Below are positions 19,652-28,892 of a stretch of DNA of 64,000 bases, piece after piece. The notes beneath the pieces were generated by a model, which saw only the letters and a list, made by a program, of their open reading frames with translations, had not been told where the DNA came from and searched no databases. The position numbers and the translations under genes are program-made. Source of the stretch: Methylobacterium organophilum (lineage in GTDB: Bacteria; Pseudomonadota; Alphaproteobacteria; Rhizobiales; Beijerinckiaceae); NCBI RefSeq assembly GCF_022179465.1, contig NZ_BPQV01000003.1, forward strand, positions 248,001-312,000. The letters run 5' to 3'. How positions within the stretch are numbered: the first letter of the stretch is position 1; each line of letters begins with the position of its first letter.

Positions 19652-20533
19652 CTACTCTCCGTTCTGGGCAAGGGCGCGCGGCGAGTTGCCGGCGCCGCGT
19701 CCGGCCTGCATCCGCGCCGCGACGCGGACGGCCTGGGCCCGCAGGCCGCTCCCCACTAGGAGGGCGACGGCGTGCGGATTGGTGAGGGTGTAACGGATCG
19801 TCAGCCGGGCCGGCTCCTGGCCGAGACGCCAGGCCCATTCGAAGCCGACTCGCTGGATCCAGGCCGGGGCGCGGGAGCGCGTGCCCGACAGGAAGTTGAA
19901 CAGGCCACCCGAGGTCTTGATCATGCCGACGCGGGAGAGCCGGGCCCCGTGCTCCTGCACGAAACGCTGCTCCCGCGGCACCCCGAGGCCGAGCCAGAGG
20001 ATGTCCGGGGCGAGGGCATCGATCTCGGCGAGCTTGGCCTCCAGCGCCGCGCCGCGGTGGAAACCGTGGCTGCCTCCCAGCAGGCGCAGGTCCGGATAGA
20101 GCTTCCGGACATTCGCGAGCGCGCGCCGGTTCTCCTCCTCGGTGGCCCCGTAGAGATAGAAGCTGACGCCATGCGGGATCGCGGCGCGGGCGACGTGGTG
20201 AAACAGGTCGGTGGTCGCCACCCGCTCGGGCAGCCGCCGGCTCCCGAACCAGCGGGACAGCACCACCATCGGCTGCCCGTCGGGATTGATCAGGTCGGCC
20301 GCCTCGACGAGCTGCGCGAAATCCGGATCGCGGGCGCAGCGCGAGAGCACCTCGCCGTTGACGGAGGTGAGGAAGAGGGGCCGCTCCCCGCGCGGCAGGC
20401 GCGCCGCCTCGATCATCAGCGCCACCGTCTCCGCCATGTCCGCGGCGGCGATCGCGACTCCGCCGAGGCGGGTCGCCGGTACGGCGCGCATCAGGGCCGC
20501 GCCCGGCGCGGCTGCGGATTCCATCGGGCTCAT
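19652..20533 (-). CDS. WecB/TagA/CpsF family glycosyltransferase (GT26)
   Basis: A 293-residue transferase of the WecG/TagA/CpsF family, which adds N-acetylmannosaminuronic acid, glucose or similar to lipid-linked sugar. It has the hallmark order: FLTSVNGEVL near residue 50, INPDGQPMV with the catalytic Asp, FYLYGATEE, and the C-terminal GMIKTSGGLFNFLSGTRSRAPAW(I) block. Its ATG overlaps the stop of the GumC-type gene (ATGA junction), so both are made from one message. Peripheral membrane protein acting on exopolysaccharide repeat-unit assembly. Confidence 0.92.
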   Translation of the reverse strand: MSPMESAAAPGAALMRAVPATRLGGVAIAAADMAETVALMIEAARLPRGERPLFLTSVNGEVLSRCARDPDFAQLVEAADLINPDGQPMVVLSRWFGSRRLPERVATTDLFHHVARAAIPHGVSFYLYGATEEENRRALANVRKLYPDLRLLGGSHGFHRGAALEAKLAEIDALAPDILWLGLGVPREQRFVQEHGARLSRVGMIKTSGGLFNFLSGTRSRAPAWIQRVGFEWAWRLGQEPARLTIRYTLTNPHAVALLVGSGLRAQAVRVAARMQAGRGAGNSPRALAQNGE

Positions 20534-22095
20534 CGCGCGCCTCCATAGGTGCCGACACCACGGCCCGCGGTGGTGGAGACGGCCGTCAGCAGGGGCGGGC
20601 GAGGGGGATCGTCGGGAAAGGGGGCGGCGCTCCGGCGCAGCGCCTGGGCGCCGGAGGCGCCCATCTCCCGGCGGAGGCGGTCTTCGCCGAAGGCCAGGAC
20701 GAGCCCGAGCAGCAGGCCCGCGCCGAAGCCCAGCATCGCCAGGGTCTTGGCCGGCGGCGGGTAGCTGCGCTGTAGCGGCCGCACCGCCGGGGTGATGACG
20801 CGGGCATTGCCGATGTCGAGGCGCGCCTGCTCGCTGGTCTCGCGGGCGCGGACGAGGAACGCCTCGTAGACCGCGCGGCTCGCCTCGGCCTCCCGCTCCA
20901 GTTCGCGCAGGCGGATCGAGGCCTGGGCGACGTCGACGGTGCGGCCCTTGGCCTGCTCGAAGCTCTGCTCCAGCGCCTTCACCGTCGCCTGGGCACGGGC
21001 GAGATCGGTGCGGGCCGCCTGGGCGAAGCGGCCGATCTCCTGGTCGATCAGGCGGCGGACCTGCTGGACCTGTGACTGGATCGAGCTGACGAGGGGATGG
21101 CGCGGCCCGAGATCGTGCATCAGCTCCGCCTGCCGGCGGCTGAGCTCGCTGTACTGGCCGCGCAGGGTCGTGATGGCCTGGGAGGCGAGCACGTCCTCGT
21201 TGCCGCCGGCATCGAGCCCGTCCTTGCGCATGCGCTCGATCTGGTCGACGCGGGCCTTGGCGTCGGTGGCCCGGGCGCGGGCGGTGGCGAGCTGAGCGGT
21301 GAGCTGGGTGAGCTGCTGATCGGTGACGAGGCTGTCGCGGGTGCCGACGAGGCCGTTCGCGGCCCGGTAGAGCTGGACCTTGCTCTCGGCGGCGTTCACC
21401 GCGTCGCGCAATTCGCCCAGCCGCGCGGCGAGCCCGGCGCTGGCGCGGTTGGCAGCGTCCGCGCGGTTGGCCGCCTCCTCCGCGAGATAGGCGGCGACCA
21501 CGGCATTGGCGAGGCGGGCGGCCTTCTCCGCCTCCCGCGACCAGACCGAGACCTCGACGATGAAGGTGCGCCCGCTCCGGCTGACGCCGATGCGCCGCTG
21601 CAGGGCGTCGAGGGCGATGGCGGCGTCCCCGCCCGGATCGGCGACCGGCGGCTGCGACAGGCCGAGGGCGAGGCCGATCTTCCCGAGCAGGCCCGGATCG
21701 CCGGTGCCCACGAATTCCGGATCCCGGGCGAGGTTCTGGCTCGCCACCACCCGGGCGAGGACGTTGCTGGAGGTGATGACCTGCGCCTGGCTCTCGACGA
21801 TGGTCATGTAGCCGGTGGAATCCTGATTGCCCGGCGTCAGCTCCTTGTCCATCAGCCGCAGGTCGCGCGGGTCGAGATAGAGCTGGACGCCGGCGGCGTA
21901 GCGCGGCGTCAGGGACTTGCCGACGAGGAAGGCGATACCCGTGCAGGCGAGCGCGCAGGCGAGGATCACGAGGGCGCGCCGCCGGAGAATCTGGAACACG
22001 CCGCGCAGAGACAGTCCCCAGGCGGAAGGGGCCCGCCCCGCCTCGGCGGCGGGCGGCGGACTCGTCCGGGGCAGACTGTCTTCGTACAGCAGCAT
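20530..22095 (-). CDS. Wzz/GumC-type polysaccharide chain-length and export protein
   Basis: A 521-residue polysaccharide co-polymerase. The Wzz domain with a first membrane helix (ALVILACALACTGIAFLVG) is followed by a periplasmic coiled-coil region (about 200-430, rich in Ala, Arg, Glu, Gln), the GNVR-like segment and a second helix (LAMLGFGAGLLLGLVLAFGEDRLRR). No C-terminal tyrosine kinase is attached. The frame extends to 22266, but the ATG at 22095 follows GGGAGCGATCC and fits the family. First gene of the GumC-WecB-44aa operon. Confidence 0.9.
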   Translation of the reverse strand: MLLYEDSLPRTSPPPAAEAGRAPSAWGLSLRGVFQILRRRALVILACALACTGIAFLVGKSLTPRYAAGVQLYLDPRDLRLMDKELTPGNQDSTGYMTIVESQAQVITSSNVLARVVASQNLARDPEFVGTGDPGLLGKIGLALGLSQPPVADPGGDAAIALDALQRRIGVSRSGRTFIVEVSVWSREAEKAARLANAVVAAYLAEEAANRADAANRASAGLAARLGELRDAVNAAESKVQLYRAANGLVGTRDSLVTDQQLTQLTAQLATARARATDAKARVDQIERMRKDGLDAGGNEDVLASQAITTLRGQYSELSRRQAELMHDLGPRHPLVSSIQSQVQQVRRLIDQEIGRFAQAARTDLARAQATVKALEQSFEQAKGRTVDVAQASIRLRELEREAEASRAVYEAFLVRARETSEQARLDIGNARVITPAVRPLQRSYPPPAKTLAMLGFGAGLLLGLVLAFGEDRLRREMGASGAQALRRSAAPFPDDPPRPPLLTAVSTTAGRGVGTYGGAR

Positions 22096-22377
22096 GGATC
22101 GCTCCCGTGGGCCGCGACGCGGGCCGCGCGTCCCAAACCCGGATCCGCGAGACCGCTTCGAGAAGCGGATGCGCCCTTTCGGGACATCCGCCGCCGCCGC
22201 GGGCCGCGATGCCGTCCAGGTCGCAATCGCCTTGCCGCCGAAGCGCCTCGGCGGTGGTGCGCGCAACGCTGGGTTTGGAGAAGGGAAGGCTCTCTCGCCG
22301 CGCGGCCCGGCCGCCGGCGGAACGCCCGATCGTGCCGAACGCCGGCTTGCGACGTTGCGGCGAAAGCGCGTGACCGA

Positions 22378-23148
22378 TCAGAAGGCGCGGCGTCGGGCCT
22401 CGTCCATGGTCACGCAGGCGATGCCCCGCGCGGAGGCCGCGCGCAGCACGGCCTCCAGAAGCTCAGGCCGGCAGCCATAGGGACTCGGCGCGGGCGTGAC
22501 GTCGTGCCCGTAGAAGATCAGCCAGCCCCGCTTCGCCAGGGCCTCGTCCATCAGGCGGTCGATCTCCCCCGCGTCGAGCGCCCCGTCGATCAGCGGATTG
22601 GCGCGCAGGAAGCAGCGGTCGACCCGGCCCGCATTGACGCCGGGGATGATGCTGCGGCCGGTCGCGAAGACGTCCCGCACCACCCGCTTGGCGCTCACCG
22701 AGCCATAGCCGTAGGGGAAGGCGAAGCTCCGCGGCTCGAGGCCGACTCCGAAGCTCCGAAGCGTTGCGCGGTTCCGGCTCACCTCCCCGGCGAAGCCCCG
22801 CCCGCCCAGCATCGGCACGAAGGCGTGGGATTCCGTGTGGCAGCCGATCTCGTGGCCGGCCCGGTGCAGCGCGGCGAGGCGGTCCGCCCCCGCGTTGCGC
22901 CAATGCTCCGAGGGCGTGTCGACGAGCTTTCCGGCGATGTAGAACGTGCCCTTCGCCCCGTAGGCCTCGAGCAGGTTCACCCCCGTGGTGCAGGCGGAAT
23001 CCGGCACGTCGTCGAAGGTGAGGCTGACCAGGGGCTCCCGGCCCTTCAGCAGCACGGTCGAGCCGGCGACATGCATCGCGACGCGATGGGCGAGACGTGC
23101 GCGCAGCTGGGACGGCCAGTGCCGGGCCTCGCGGGGCAGCGGACCCAC
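22378..23148 (-). CDS. Polysaccharide deacetylase (NodB homology, CE4)
   Basis: A 256-residue CE4 enzyme that removes N- or O-acetyl groups from polysaccharide. Metal-binding residues are visible: Asp46-Asp47 in TFDDVPD, and His104 and His108 in GCHTESH. RSFAFPYGYGS and IFYGHDVTP match later CE4 motifs. No signal peptide was seen. GTG start at 23148, just after the methyltransferase stop, with GGGAGCC upstream. Part of the exopolysaccharide cluster. Confidence 0.9.
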   Translation of the reverse strand: MGPLPREARHWPSQLRARLAHRVAMHVAGSTVLLKGREPLVSLTFDDVPDSACTTGVNLLEAYGAKGTFYIAGKLVDTPSEHWRNAGADRLAALHRAGHEIGCHTESHAFVPMLGGRGFAGEVSRNRATLRSFGVGLEPRSFAFPYGYGSVSAKRVVRDVFATGRSIIPGVNAGRVDRCFLRANPLIDGALDAGEIDRLMDEALAKRGWLIFYGHDVTPAPSPYGCRPELLEAVLRAASARGIACVTMDEARRRAF

Positions 23149-23151
23149 GGC

Positions 23152-23964
23152 TCAGGCTCCCTGGTCGGCCGAGGGCGCGCGCTTGCGCAGGATCAGGTGG
23201 TAGTCGCCGTGGCGCACGTTCACCTTGCCGAGGAGGGCGAGGTTCATCAGGTCGGTTGCCGCGTCCATGAGGCTCGCGAGCAGCGGAAGGCGCTGGCGCA
23301 TCTCGGCGTAGCGCGGGCTCTCGTAGACCCGCTCGTAGAGCGTCTCGAAGCCGAGGGGCTCGAGATAGGCCTTGAGGCGCCGCGGCAGCACCAGCGGATG
23401 GTAATGCACCGGGAAGGGCGGCTCTCCGGGATGGCCGGCCCGGGCATGGCCGCGGATGCGCCGGTAGTACCAGACGTGGAACCAGTGCGGCGAGACGCGC
23501 GTCACGAACCCCGACAGGGACCGGGGATTGGGCGCGCCGACGAGGAGGAGGCCGCCCGGCTTCAGAGCCTCCGCGAAGCGCTGCAGGGCGGCCGCCACGT
23601 CCGGAAGGTGCTCGATGACGTTGTAGGTCGTCACGAGGTCGAAGCTGCCCGCCGCGAAGCGCTGAACCTGAATATCGCCCTCGACCCGGGTCGAGGCGTA
23701 GCCGTTGTTGGCGAGTTGGACGGGATCGATGTCGACCACGGTGACGCGACCGCGCCGGATCAGCTGGGCGGGCAGATAGGAATCCGCCCCCCCGCCGGCT
23801 TCGTAGATCGCGACCTCGCCGGTAGGCAGATGCTGCTGGAGCACGGCATGGACCCGCGCCAGGCTCGCGCCGGCCTCGCCGGCGGGAAGGGGCGTGCCCT
23901 CATGCAGCCCAACGGGCTCGAGCGGGATCGCGTCCATGCCTGCGAACGTTGCGCTCATGGCCAT
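23152..23964 (-). CDS. Class I SAM-dependent methyltransferase
   Basis: A 270-residue methyltransferase. Motif I reads IYEAGGGADSYLP, the acidic end of strand 2 VTVVDIDPVQL, and the post-motif FDLVTTYNVIEHLPD is typical of type 11 methyltransferases. The C-terminal ~90 residues resemble lipid- or sugar-acting members (WFHVWYYRRIRGHA). Its stop is three bases before the deacetylase start, so they are co-expressed. Target, probably a glycan or glycolipid, is inferred from context. Confidence 0.88.
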   Translation of the reverse strand: MAMSATFAGMDAIPLEPVGLHEGTPLPAGEAGASLARVHAVLQQHLPTGEVAIYEAGGGADSYLPAQLIRRGRVTVVDIDPVQLANNGYASTRVEGDIQVQRFAAGSFDLVTTYNVIEHLPDVAAALQRFAEALKPGGLLLVGAPNPRSLSGFVTRVSPHWFHVWYYRRIRGHARAGHPGEPPFPVHYHPLVLPRRLKAYLEPLGFETLYERVYESPRYAEMRQRLPLLASLMDAATDLMNLALLGKVNVRHGDYHLILRKRAPSADQGA

Positions 23965-24165
23965 CGCCTTCCTCCAAAATCTTTACAGGAAATCATCGGC
24001 CCAGCCCAGCCAAACAGTTGCACACCGCAACGATGACAATGTCTTGAACGACCGAACCAGTTATGCGTCAGAAGTATTTCTGCATTTTTCTCGTTAGAAA
24101 GAAAGTATCACGTCCGCGTGATCCGTCGATATCGTTAAAATTGGCTCTTAGATTTGCTACATCCC

Positions 24166-25125
24166 TCACGCGGCCCGCGAAGAAGCCTCCGAAATCGACG
24201 GTTGTGTCTCCGAATAGTATCGGGCGAGGCTCGCACGGATCGTCGCCATGGGCGTCGCGCCGAAGGACTGGATGCAGAAGGCCCGCTCCCAGGGCTCCGC
24301 GGCCCGCAGCATCGCGAGGATGTCGGGCACCTCCAGGGGAGCGGCGTCCCAATGCGTCCGTGTGAAACTGCGGGCCGTCGGGCTGTGGCGGGCGAGCAGG
24401 GCCGGCGTGTTCGCGACGAAGGCACCGTAGGTCATGTATTCCGAGAAATCCCGGTCCCGGCACATCGCCGCGACCCAGTTGCGGCCGCTCAGGAGCTCCA
24501 TCCGGGCGGTCATCGCCCGCACGCTCGCCTGATCCCAGACGATGATCTGGTCGATGTAGTCGTCGGCGGGCAGGACGGGCGCCGGCGTGCCCACGAGGCG
24601 GCTCGCGGTGGCGACCCAGAGCTTGTGGCGGACGGCCCCCTCCGTGACGCCGCCAGCATGGATGTGGAACGGCGCCGGGTTCGGCTCGGCCAGGGTCGCG
24701 AAATCGAAGTCGCGGAAGAAATAGATGTCGGAATCGATCAGGCAGAACCGCTTCTCCCGCAGGGCGCGCGCCGCCTCGATCTTCACGATCTGCTGGATGT
24801 GCCAGCCGCTCACCGGCTTGCCGTGGAAGGACCACCAGTAGCGGCGGCGGCGCCAGCGCAGAAGCGGGACCGGGCGCAGCCAGCGCGGCAGGAAGCGCGA
24901 GAGCGGCAGGATCTCGCGGTCGGGACGCGCATGGGGCGCGAACAGCGCCACGTCCTCGTCGTCGACGATGACGTAGTGTCGGCCGCGCCGGGGCACGTGC
25001 CGGTCGATGCTCTCGAACAGCAGCCGGCAGCGCTCGAGATCGCCGCGATGGCTCAAGGTGATGATGCCGACGGTCTCGGGACGCGGCTGCGGGCCGGGGC
25101 CGGTCTCTTCGGGACTTCCGCTCAT
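24166..25125 (-). CDS. DUF6492-like glycosyltransferase-fold protein
   Basis: A 319-residue protein resembling the DUF6492 family found in polysaccharide clusters. It begins with a nucleotide-sugar-binding-like strand (VGIITLSHRGDLERCRLLFESID) and has an Asp-x-Asp motif (FCLIDSDIYFFRDF) near residue 127, plus conserved FHIHAGG and NWVAAMCRD stretches. The start ATG overlaps the upstream flippase stop (ATGA). Transferase activity is inferred; acceptor unknown. An AT-rich gap of about 200 bp separates it from the methyltransferase downstream. Confidence 0.75.
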   Translation of the reverse strand: MSGSPEETGPGPQPRPETVGIITLSHRGDLERCRLLFESIDRHVPRRGRHYVIVDDEDVALFAPHARPDREILPLSRFLPRWLRPVPLLRWRRRRYWWSFHGKPVSGWHIQQIVKIEAARALREKRFCLIDSDIYFFRDFDFATLAEPNPAPFHIHAGGVTEGAVRHKLWVATASRLVGTPAPVLPADDYIDQIIVWDQASVRAMTARMELLSGRNWVAAMCRDRDFSEYMTYGAFVANTPALLARHSPTARSFTRTHWDAAPLEVPDILAMLRAAEPWERAFCIQSFGATPMATIRASLARYYSETQPSISEASSRAA

Positions 25126-26465
25126 GATGCCGCACTCCGAACGAGCAGCCGGTAAACCACGGTGAAGGAGATCGCGTAGATCGCCAGGTAGACGGCGTTC
25201 AGCCAGACGCCCCAGGATTCCGAGCCGGGGGCGGCCAGGAGGATGAGGGCGACGGCGAGGGCCTTGAGGAGGACGAAGCTCGCCGTGAGGCCGGCGCGCA
25301 GGGTCATGCTGCCGAAGGCGAAGAACAGCTCGCCGTGGAATTCGAGCAGGTTGCGCACCGCCGGCACGGCGATGATGGCCGCGAGCATGCCGTAGGCCGC
25401 CGAGACGTTCGGCCCGAGGATGCCCGGGCGCAGATGGAGCATGGCGAGGAGGGCGAGCAGCAGGCCGGTCGAGACGAGGGCCACCGTCCCTTCGAGCTTC
25501 AGGCATTGCCGGATCCGCTCCCAGCTCGCCCGGCGGGCGCGGATCAGCTCGCGCGAATACATCATGAAGATCGGCCGCAGCGGCACGCCGGTCAGGTCGA
25601 TGAGCCGCATCGAGATCGCGTAGATGCCGGCCATGCGCTCGCCCGCGAGCGTCAGGATGACGAGCTTGTCGACCTCGGTCTGGGCCGTGAACAGCAGGTA
25701 GGAGAAGGCGAAGAGCAGCCCGTCCCGCAGGCGGCCCTTGAGCAGGGCCGTCCGGTGGCGCAGCCGGATCCGGGGATGGAAGGCGATGCTGAGCGCGACC
25801 GCCGCGGCGAGGTTGCCCGCGAGGTAATACAGGCTCCAGGTCTCGGCATGCCCCCCGCCCCCGGCCCAGAAGGCGACCGCCGCGACCGCGCGGAAGCCGA
25901 CCGGCAGGGAGACGAGGGTCGAGGCGGCGGCGAAGCGGCCGAGCCCGTTATTCACCTGGACGAGAAGCTCGATCTGCCGCCACAGCACGATCTCGACGAG
26001 CATGATCGCGAGATAGGCCGGCAGCTCGATCACGTTCCGGAACAGGACGAGGTAGACGAGGCCCGCGATGGCGAAGAGAAGCGGCAGCGCCAGCACGGCG
26101 CAGAGGTAATAGGCGGCGAGATAGCCCGACAGCGACGCGCGCCGGCCCGCCGCCGCCCGCATCACGTAGGACTGGAACCCGAACCCGGCGAAGCAGCCGA
26201 TCAGCATGCCCGCGCCCGAGACCGAGGCGAAGACGCCCATCTCGGCGAGGCTGAGGGTGTTGGCCAGGACGAAGAAGTAGATCACCTGCAGCGCGAGGCG
26301 GCCGCCGGAGCCCGCCAGGAGCTGCGCGTAACTCGTGAGCAGACCGCGATGGCGGGCGAGCAGGGCGCCCAGCCGGCCCGAAGCGGGACGCCGTCCCGGA
26401 ACGGTCCGGGCCGGCAGGACGCGCGGCCAGCGCAGCGTCGGAAATCGGGACGAGTGAACGGTCAT
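25122..26465 (-). CDS. Oligosaccharide flippase (Wzx/MOP superfamily)
   Basis: A 447-residue membrane protein with about 12-14 hydrophobic helices and no nucleotide-binding motif, typical of the polysaccharide-transport MOP flippases that move lipid-linked repeat units to the periplasm. The first helices (LALQVIYFFVLANTLSLAEMGVFASVSGAG) match family architecture. Two starts are possible (26465 and 26489); the ribosome site is weak for both. It is divergent from the GT2 gene and translationally coupled to the DUF6492 gene. Confidence 0.88.
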   Translation of the reverse strand: MTVHSSRFPTLRWPRVLPARTVPGRRPASGRLGALLARHRGLLTSYAQLLAGSGGRLALQVIYFFVLANTLSLAEMGVFASVSGAGMLIGCFAGFGFQSYVMRAAAGRRASLSGYLAAYYLCAVLALPLLFAIAGLVYLVLFRNVIELPAYLAIMLVEIVLWRQIELLVQVNNGLGRFAAASTLVSLPVGFRAVAAVAFWAGGGGHAETWSLYYLAGNLAAAVALSIAFHPRIRLRHRTALLKGRLRDGLLFAFSYLLFTAQTEVDKLVILTLAGERMAGIYAISMRLIDLTGVPLRPIFMMYSRELIRARRASWERIRQCLKLEGTVALVSTGLLLALLAMLHLRPGILGPNVSAAYGMLAAIIAVPAVRNLLEFHGELFFAFGSMTLRAGLTASFVLLKALAVALILLAAPGSESWGVWLNAVYLAIYAISFTVVYRLLVRSAAS

Positions 26466-26604
26466 GGGCCGGTGCCGAGCAGACCGCATGCCAGTGTCGC
26501 GGTCCCGGATCGGCCCCGCCGGCGCGGCGGCCACGCGGGCCGTCGATCGGCGACCGGACCTCTTCTTGCAGGGTGGGGGGCGACGGATCCACCGAGGTTC
26601 CAGA

Positions 26605-27543
26605 ATGAGACATCCCGATCCCGCCGGCATCGACATCGTCGTCTGCGTGCCGACCTTCCGCCGGCCCGCCCATCTCCGGCTGACGCTCGACTCGCTGCTG
26701 ACCCAGACCATCGCCCGGCCCTTCGCCGTGGTCGTGGTCGAGAACGACGCCTCGGCCCGGGAAGGCAAGGCCGTCGCGGACGGCTACTTCGCGGCGGGAC
26801 GCCTGAACGGCACCAGCGTGGTGGAGCCGAACCAGGGCAATTGCCATGCGATCAACACGGCCTTCGGCACGGCCCTCGCGAACTACCCGGCCGCGCGCTT
26901 CATCCTGATGTTCGACGACGACGAGATCGCCACGCCGCACTGGCTGGAGCGCATGGTCGAGACCGCCGAGCGCACCGGGGCGGGCATCGTCGGCGGCCCG
27001 GTACATCCGGCCCTCGCCGAGGGCCGGCGGGCGCTCGCCGCACATCCGGCCTTCGCCCCGGCCTACGACACCAGCGGACCGGTCCCGGTGATCTACGGCA
27101 GCGGCAACTGCCTCATCACCCGCGCGACCTTCCAGCGGCTCGGCCTGCCGCCCTTCGATCCCGGCTACAACTTCCTCGGCGGCGGCGACACCGACTACTT
27201 CGTGCGGGCCCAGGCGGCCGGCATCGCCTTCCACTGGAGTGCGGAGGCCGTCATCACCGAGACGGTGCCCCCCGAGCGGCTCCGGCTGCGCTGGCTGATG
27301 AGCCGCGGCCTGCGCATCGGCGCGATCAACCACCGCATCGACACGAAGCGGGCGCACGGCGTCGCCGGCCGGTCGCGCCTCCTGGCCAAGACCGCCCTGC
27401 TGCTGCCGGTCTCCGCCGTCCGGGCCCTGCGTCTCTACGCCCGCACCCGCGAACCGAGCATCGCCCTGCACCCGGTCCTCGTCGCCTTGGGCCGCCTGCT
27501 CGCCGCGCTCCGGATCGAGCCGCAGCCCTATCGCGCGGTGTGA
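26605..27543 (+). CDS. Family 2 glycosyltransferase
   Basis: A 312-residue GT-A fold transferase. It opens with IDIVVCVPTFRRPAHLRLTL, has ENDAS for the nucleotide part, and FDDDEIATPHWLE as the metal-binding Asp-x-Asp region near residue 105. GGGDTDYFVRAQ is the later acidic ED-like motif. GAGG lies nine bases before the ATG. No N-terminal signal peptide or membrane helix, so it acts at the cytoplasmic face. Followed immediately by the ligase gene. Confidence 0.9.
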   Translation: MRHPDPAGIDIVVCVPTFRRPAHLRLTLDSLLTQTIARPFAVVVVENDASAREGKAVADGYFAAGRLNGTSVVEPNQGNCHAINTAFGTALANYPAARFILMFDDDEIATPHWLERMVETAERTGAGIVGGPVHPALAEGRRALAAHPAFAPAYDTSGPVPVIYGSGNCLITRATFQRLGLPPFDPGYNFLGGGDTDYFVRAQAAGIAFHWSAEAVITETVPPERLRLRWLMSRGLRIGAINHRIDTKRAHGVAGRSRLLAKTALLLPVSAVRALRLYARTREPSIALHPVLVALGRLLAALRIEPQPYRAV

Positions 27544-27548
27544 GCCCC

Positions 27549-28892
27549 GTGGCGACCACGCGGGCGGCCGCTCCGGGCACCCGGACCCATCCCCCGTCCC
27601 TGCTCGGCTATCTCGCCGAGCAGGTGGCGGAGTTGCGCGTGCCGTGGCTCGCCCGCTGCCTCGTCTTCCTCGCCGGTCTCCTCGTCTCCTGGATCACCCT
27701 CAAGCCCTTCCCGAGCCTGTCGAACCTCGATGCGGGCGACATCACCACCGGCCAGGAGGGCGCGACCTACGTCACCTTCGGCCTGCTCGCCCTCGCCGCC
27801 ATCGGCTTCGCCCTGCGCGAGCACGCGCCGGCGCTACGCTCCCTGCTGACGCGCAGCCTCGTCGCCCTGGTGGTCTGGCTCGGCCTCTCGGTCCTGTTGT
27901 CACAGGATCCTTCGACCTCCGCCAAGCGGCTGGCCCTCACCGGGGCGGTCTCGGTCTTCGCGGCCTGCCTGCCGCTGCTCGCCGGCTCCCGGCGGGAGCT
28001 GAGCAACCTGCTGGCCCTGGCCGCGGGCACGCTGCTCGCCCTGTGCTATCTCGGGATGCTGCTCGTCCCGCATCTCGCGATCCACCAGCCCAACGACTTC
28101 GTGGAACCCGCGCTCGCGGGGGCCTGGCGCGGCGTGTTCGGCCACAAGAACTACGCCGCCGCGGTGATCGCCCTGGTCGCCTTCATCGGCGTCGGCCTGT
28201 TCGGCATGGGCGCGCGCCTGGCCGGAAGCGCGATCGTGGCCGCGTCCCTGATCTTCCTCGCCGGCTCGGGCGGCAAGAGCGCCACGGCGCTGCTCGTGGT
28301 CACCTTCGCCCTGACCGGGGCCTTCCACCTGTTCCGCGGCTTCGCCGCCCGCGCGGCGATGACGCTCGGCCTGGTCTTCGCCCTCAACCTGTTCAGCGTC
28401 GGCACGGTGATCAGCGAGCCGCTGGGCAAGGTGGTGCGGATGCTGCCGATCGACGCGACCTTCACCGGCCGCACCGACGTGTGGCGCTTCGCGGTCGACG
28501 CCGTGGCGGTGAAGCCCCTCACCGGCTACGGCTTCTCCGCCTTCTGGGGCACGGCCAAGGTGCGCGACAGTTCCGACGAGGGCGCGACCTGGGCGGGCTA
28601 CGCCGCCCACAGCCACAACGGTTATCTCGACAGCGCGGTCAATCTCGGCCTGGTCGGGCTCGTCCTCACCGTGCTGGTCTTCCTGATCGCGCCCCTGCGC
28701 CACTTTCAGAGCCTGCAGGAGGGGGAGGGCCGGAGCGATCCCCTCGCCTGGATGTTCCTGCGGATCTGGCTCTTCGGGATCCTGCTCTCGTCCATGGAGA
28801 GCTTCTTCTACGACCGGGCCGATCCGCTTTGGATGACCTTCCTGTTCGCGGTGTTCGGCCTCCACTACCTCGCCCGGTTCAGGACGCGCTGA
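27549..28892 (+). CDS. O-antigen ligase/polymerase family membrane protein (Wzy_C)
   Basis: A 447-residue protein with about 10-11 hydrophobic helices. The Wzy_C family hallmark HSHNGYLDSAVNLGLVG lies in the long periplasmic region, with the preceding LTGYGFSAFWG also conserved. It polymerises or transfers glycan chains in the periplasm. GTG start six bases after the GT2 stop; the open frame extends far upstream but is a shadow of the flippase and GT2 genes. Its end overlaps the convergent glycosyltransferase gene by 14 bp. Confidence 0.9.
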   Translation: MATTRAAAPGTRTHPPSLLGYLAEQVAELRVPWLARCLVFLAGLLVSWITLKPFPSLSNLDAGDITTGQEGATYVTFGLLALAAIGFALREHAPALRSLLTRSLVALVVWLGLSVLLSQDPSTSAKRLALTGAVSVFAACLPLLAGSRRELSNLLALAAGTLLALCYLGMLLVPHLAIHQPNDFVEPALAGAWRGVFGHKNYAAAVIALVAFIGVGLFGMGARLAGSAIVAASLIFLAGSGGKSATALLVVTFALTGAFHLFRGFAARAAMTLGLVFALNLFSVGTVISEPLGKVVRMLPIDATFTGRTDVWRFAVDAVAVKPLTGYGFSAFWGTAKVRDSSDEGATWAGYAAHSHNGYLDSAVNLGLVGLVLTVLVFLIAPLRHFQSLQEGEGRSDPLAWMFLRIWLFGILLSSMESFFYDRADPLWMTFLFAVFGLHYLARFRTR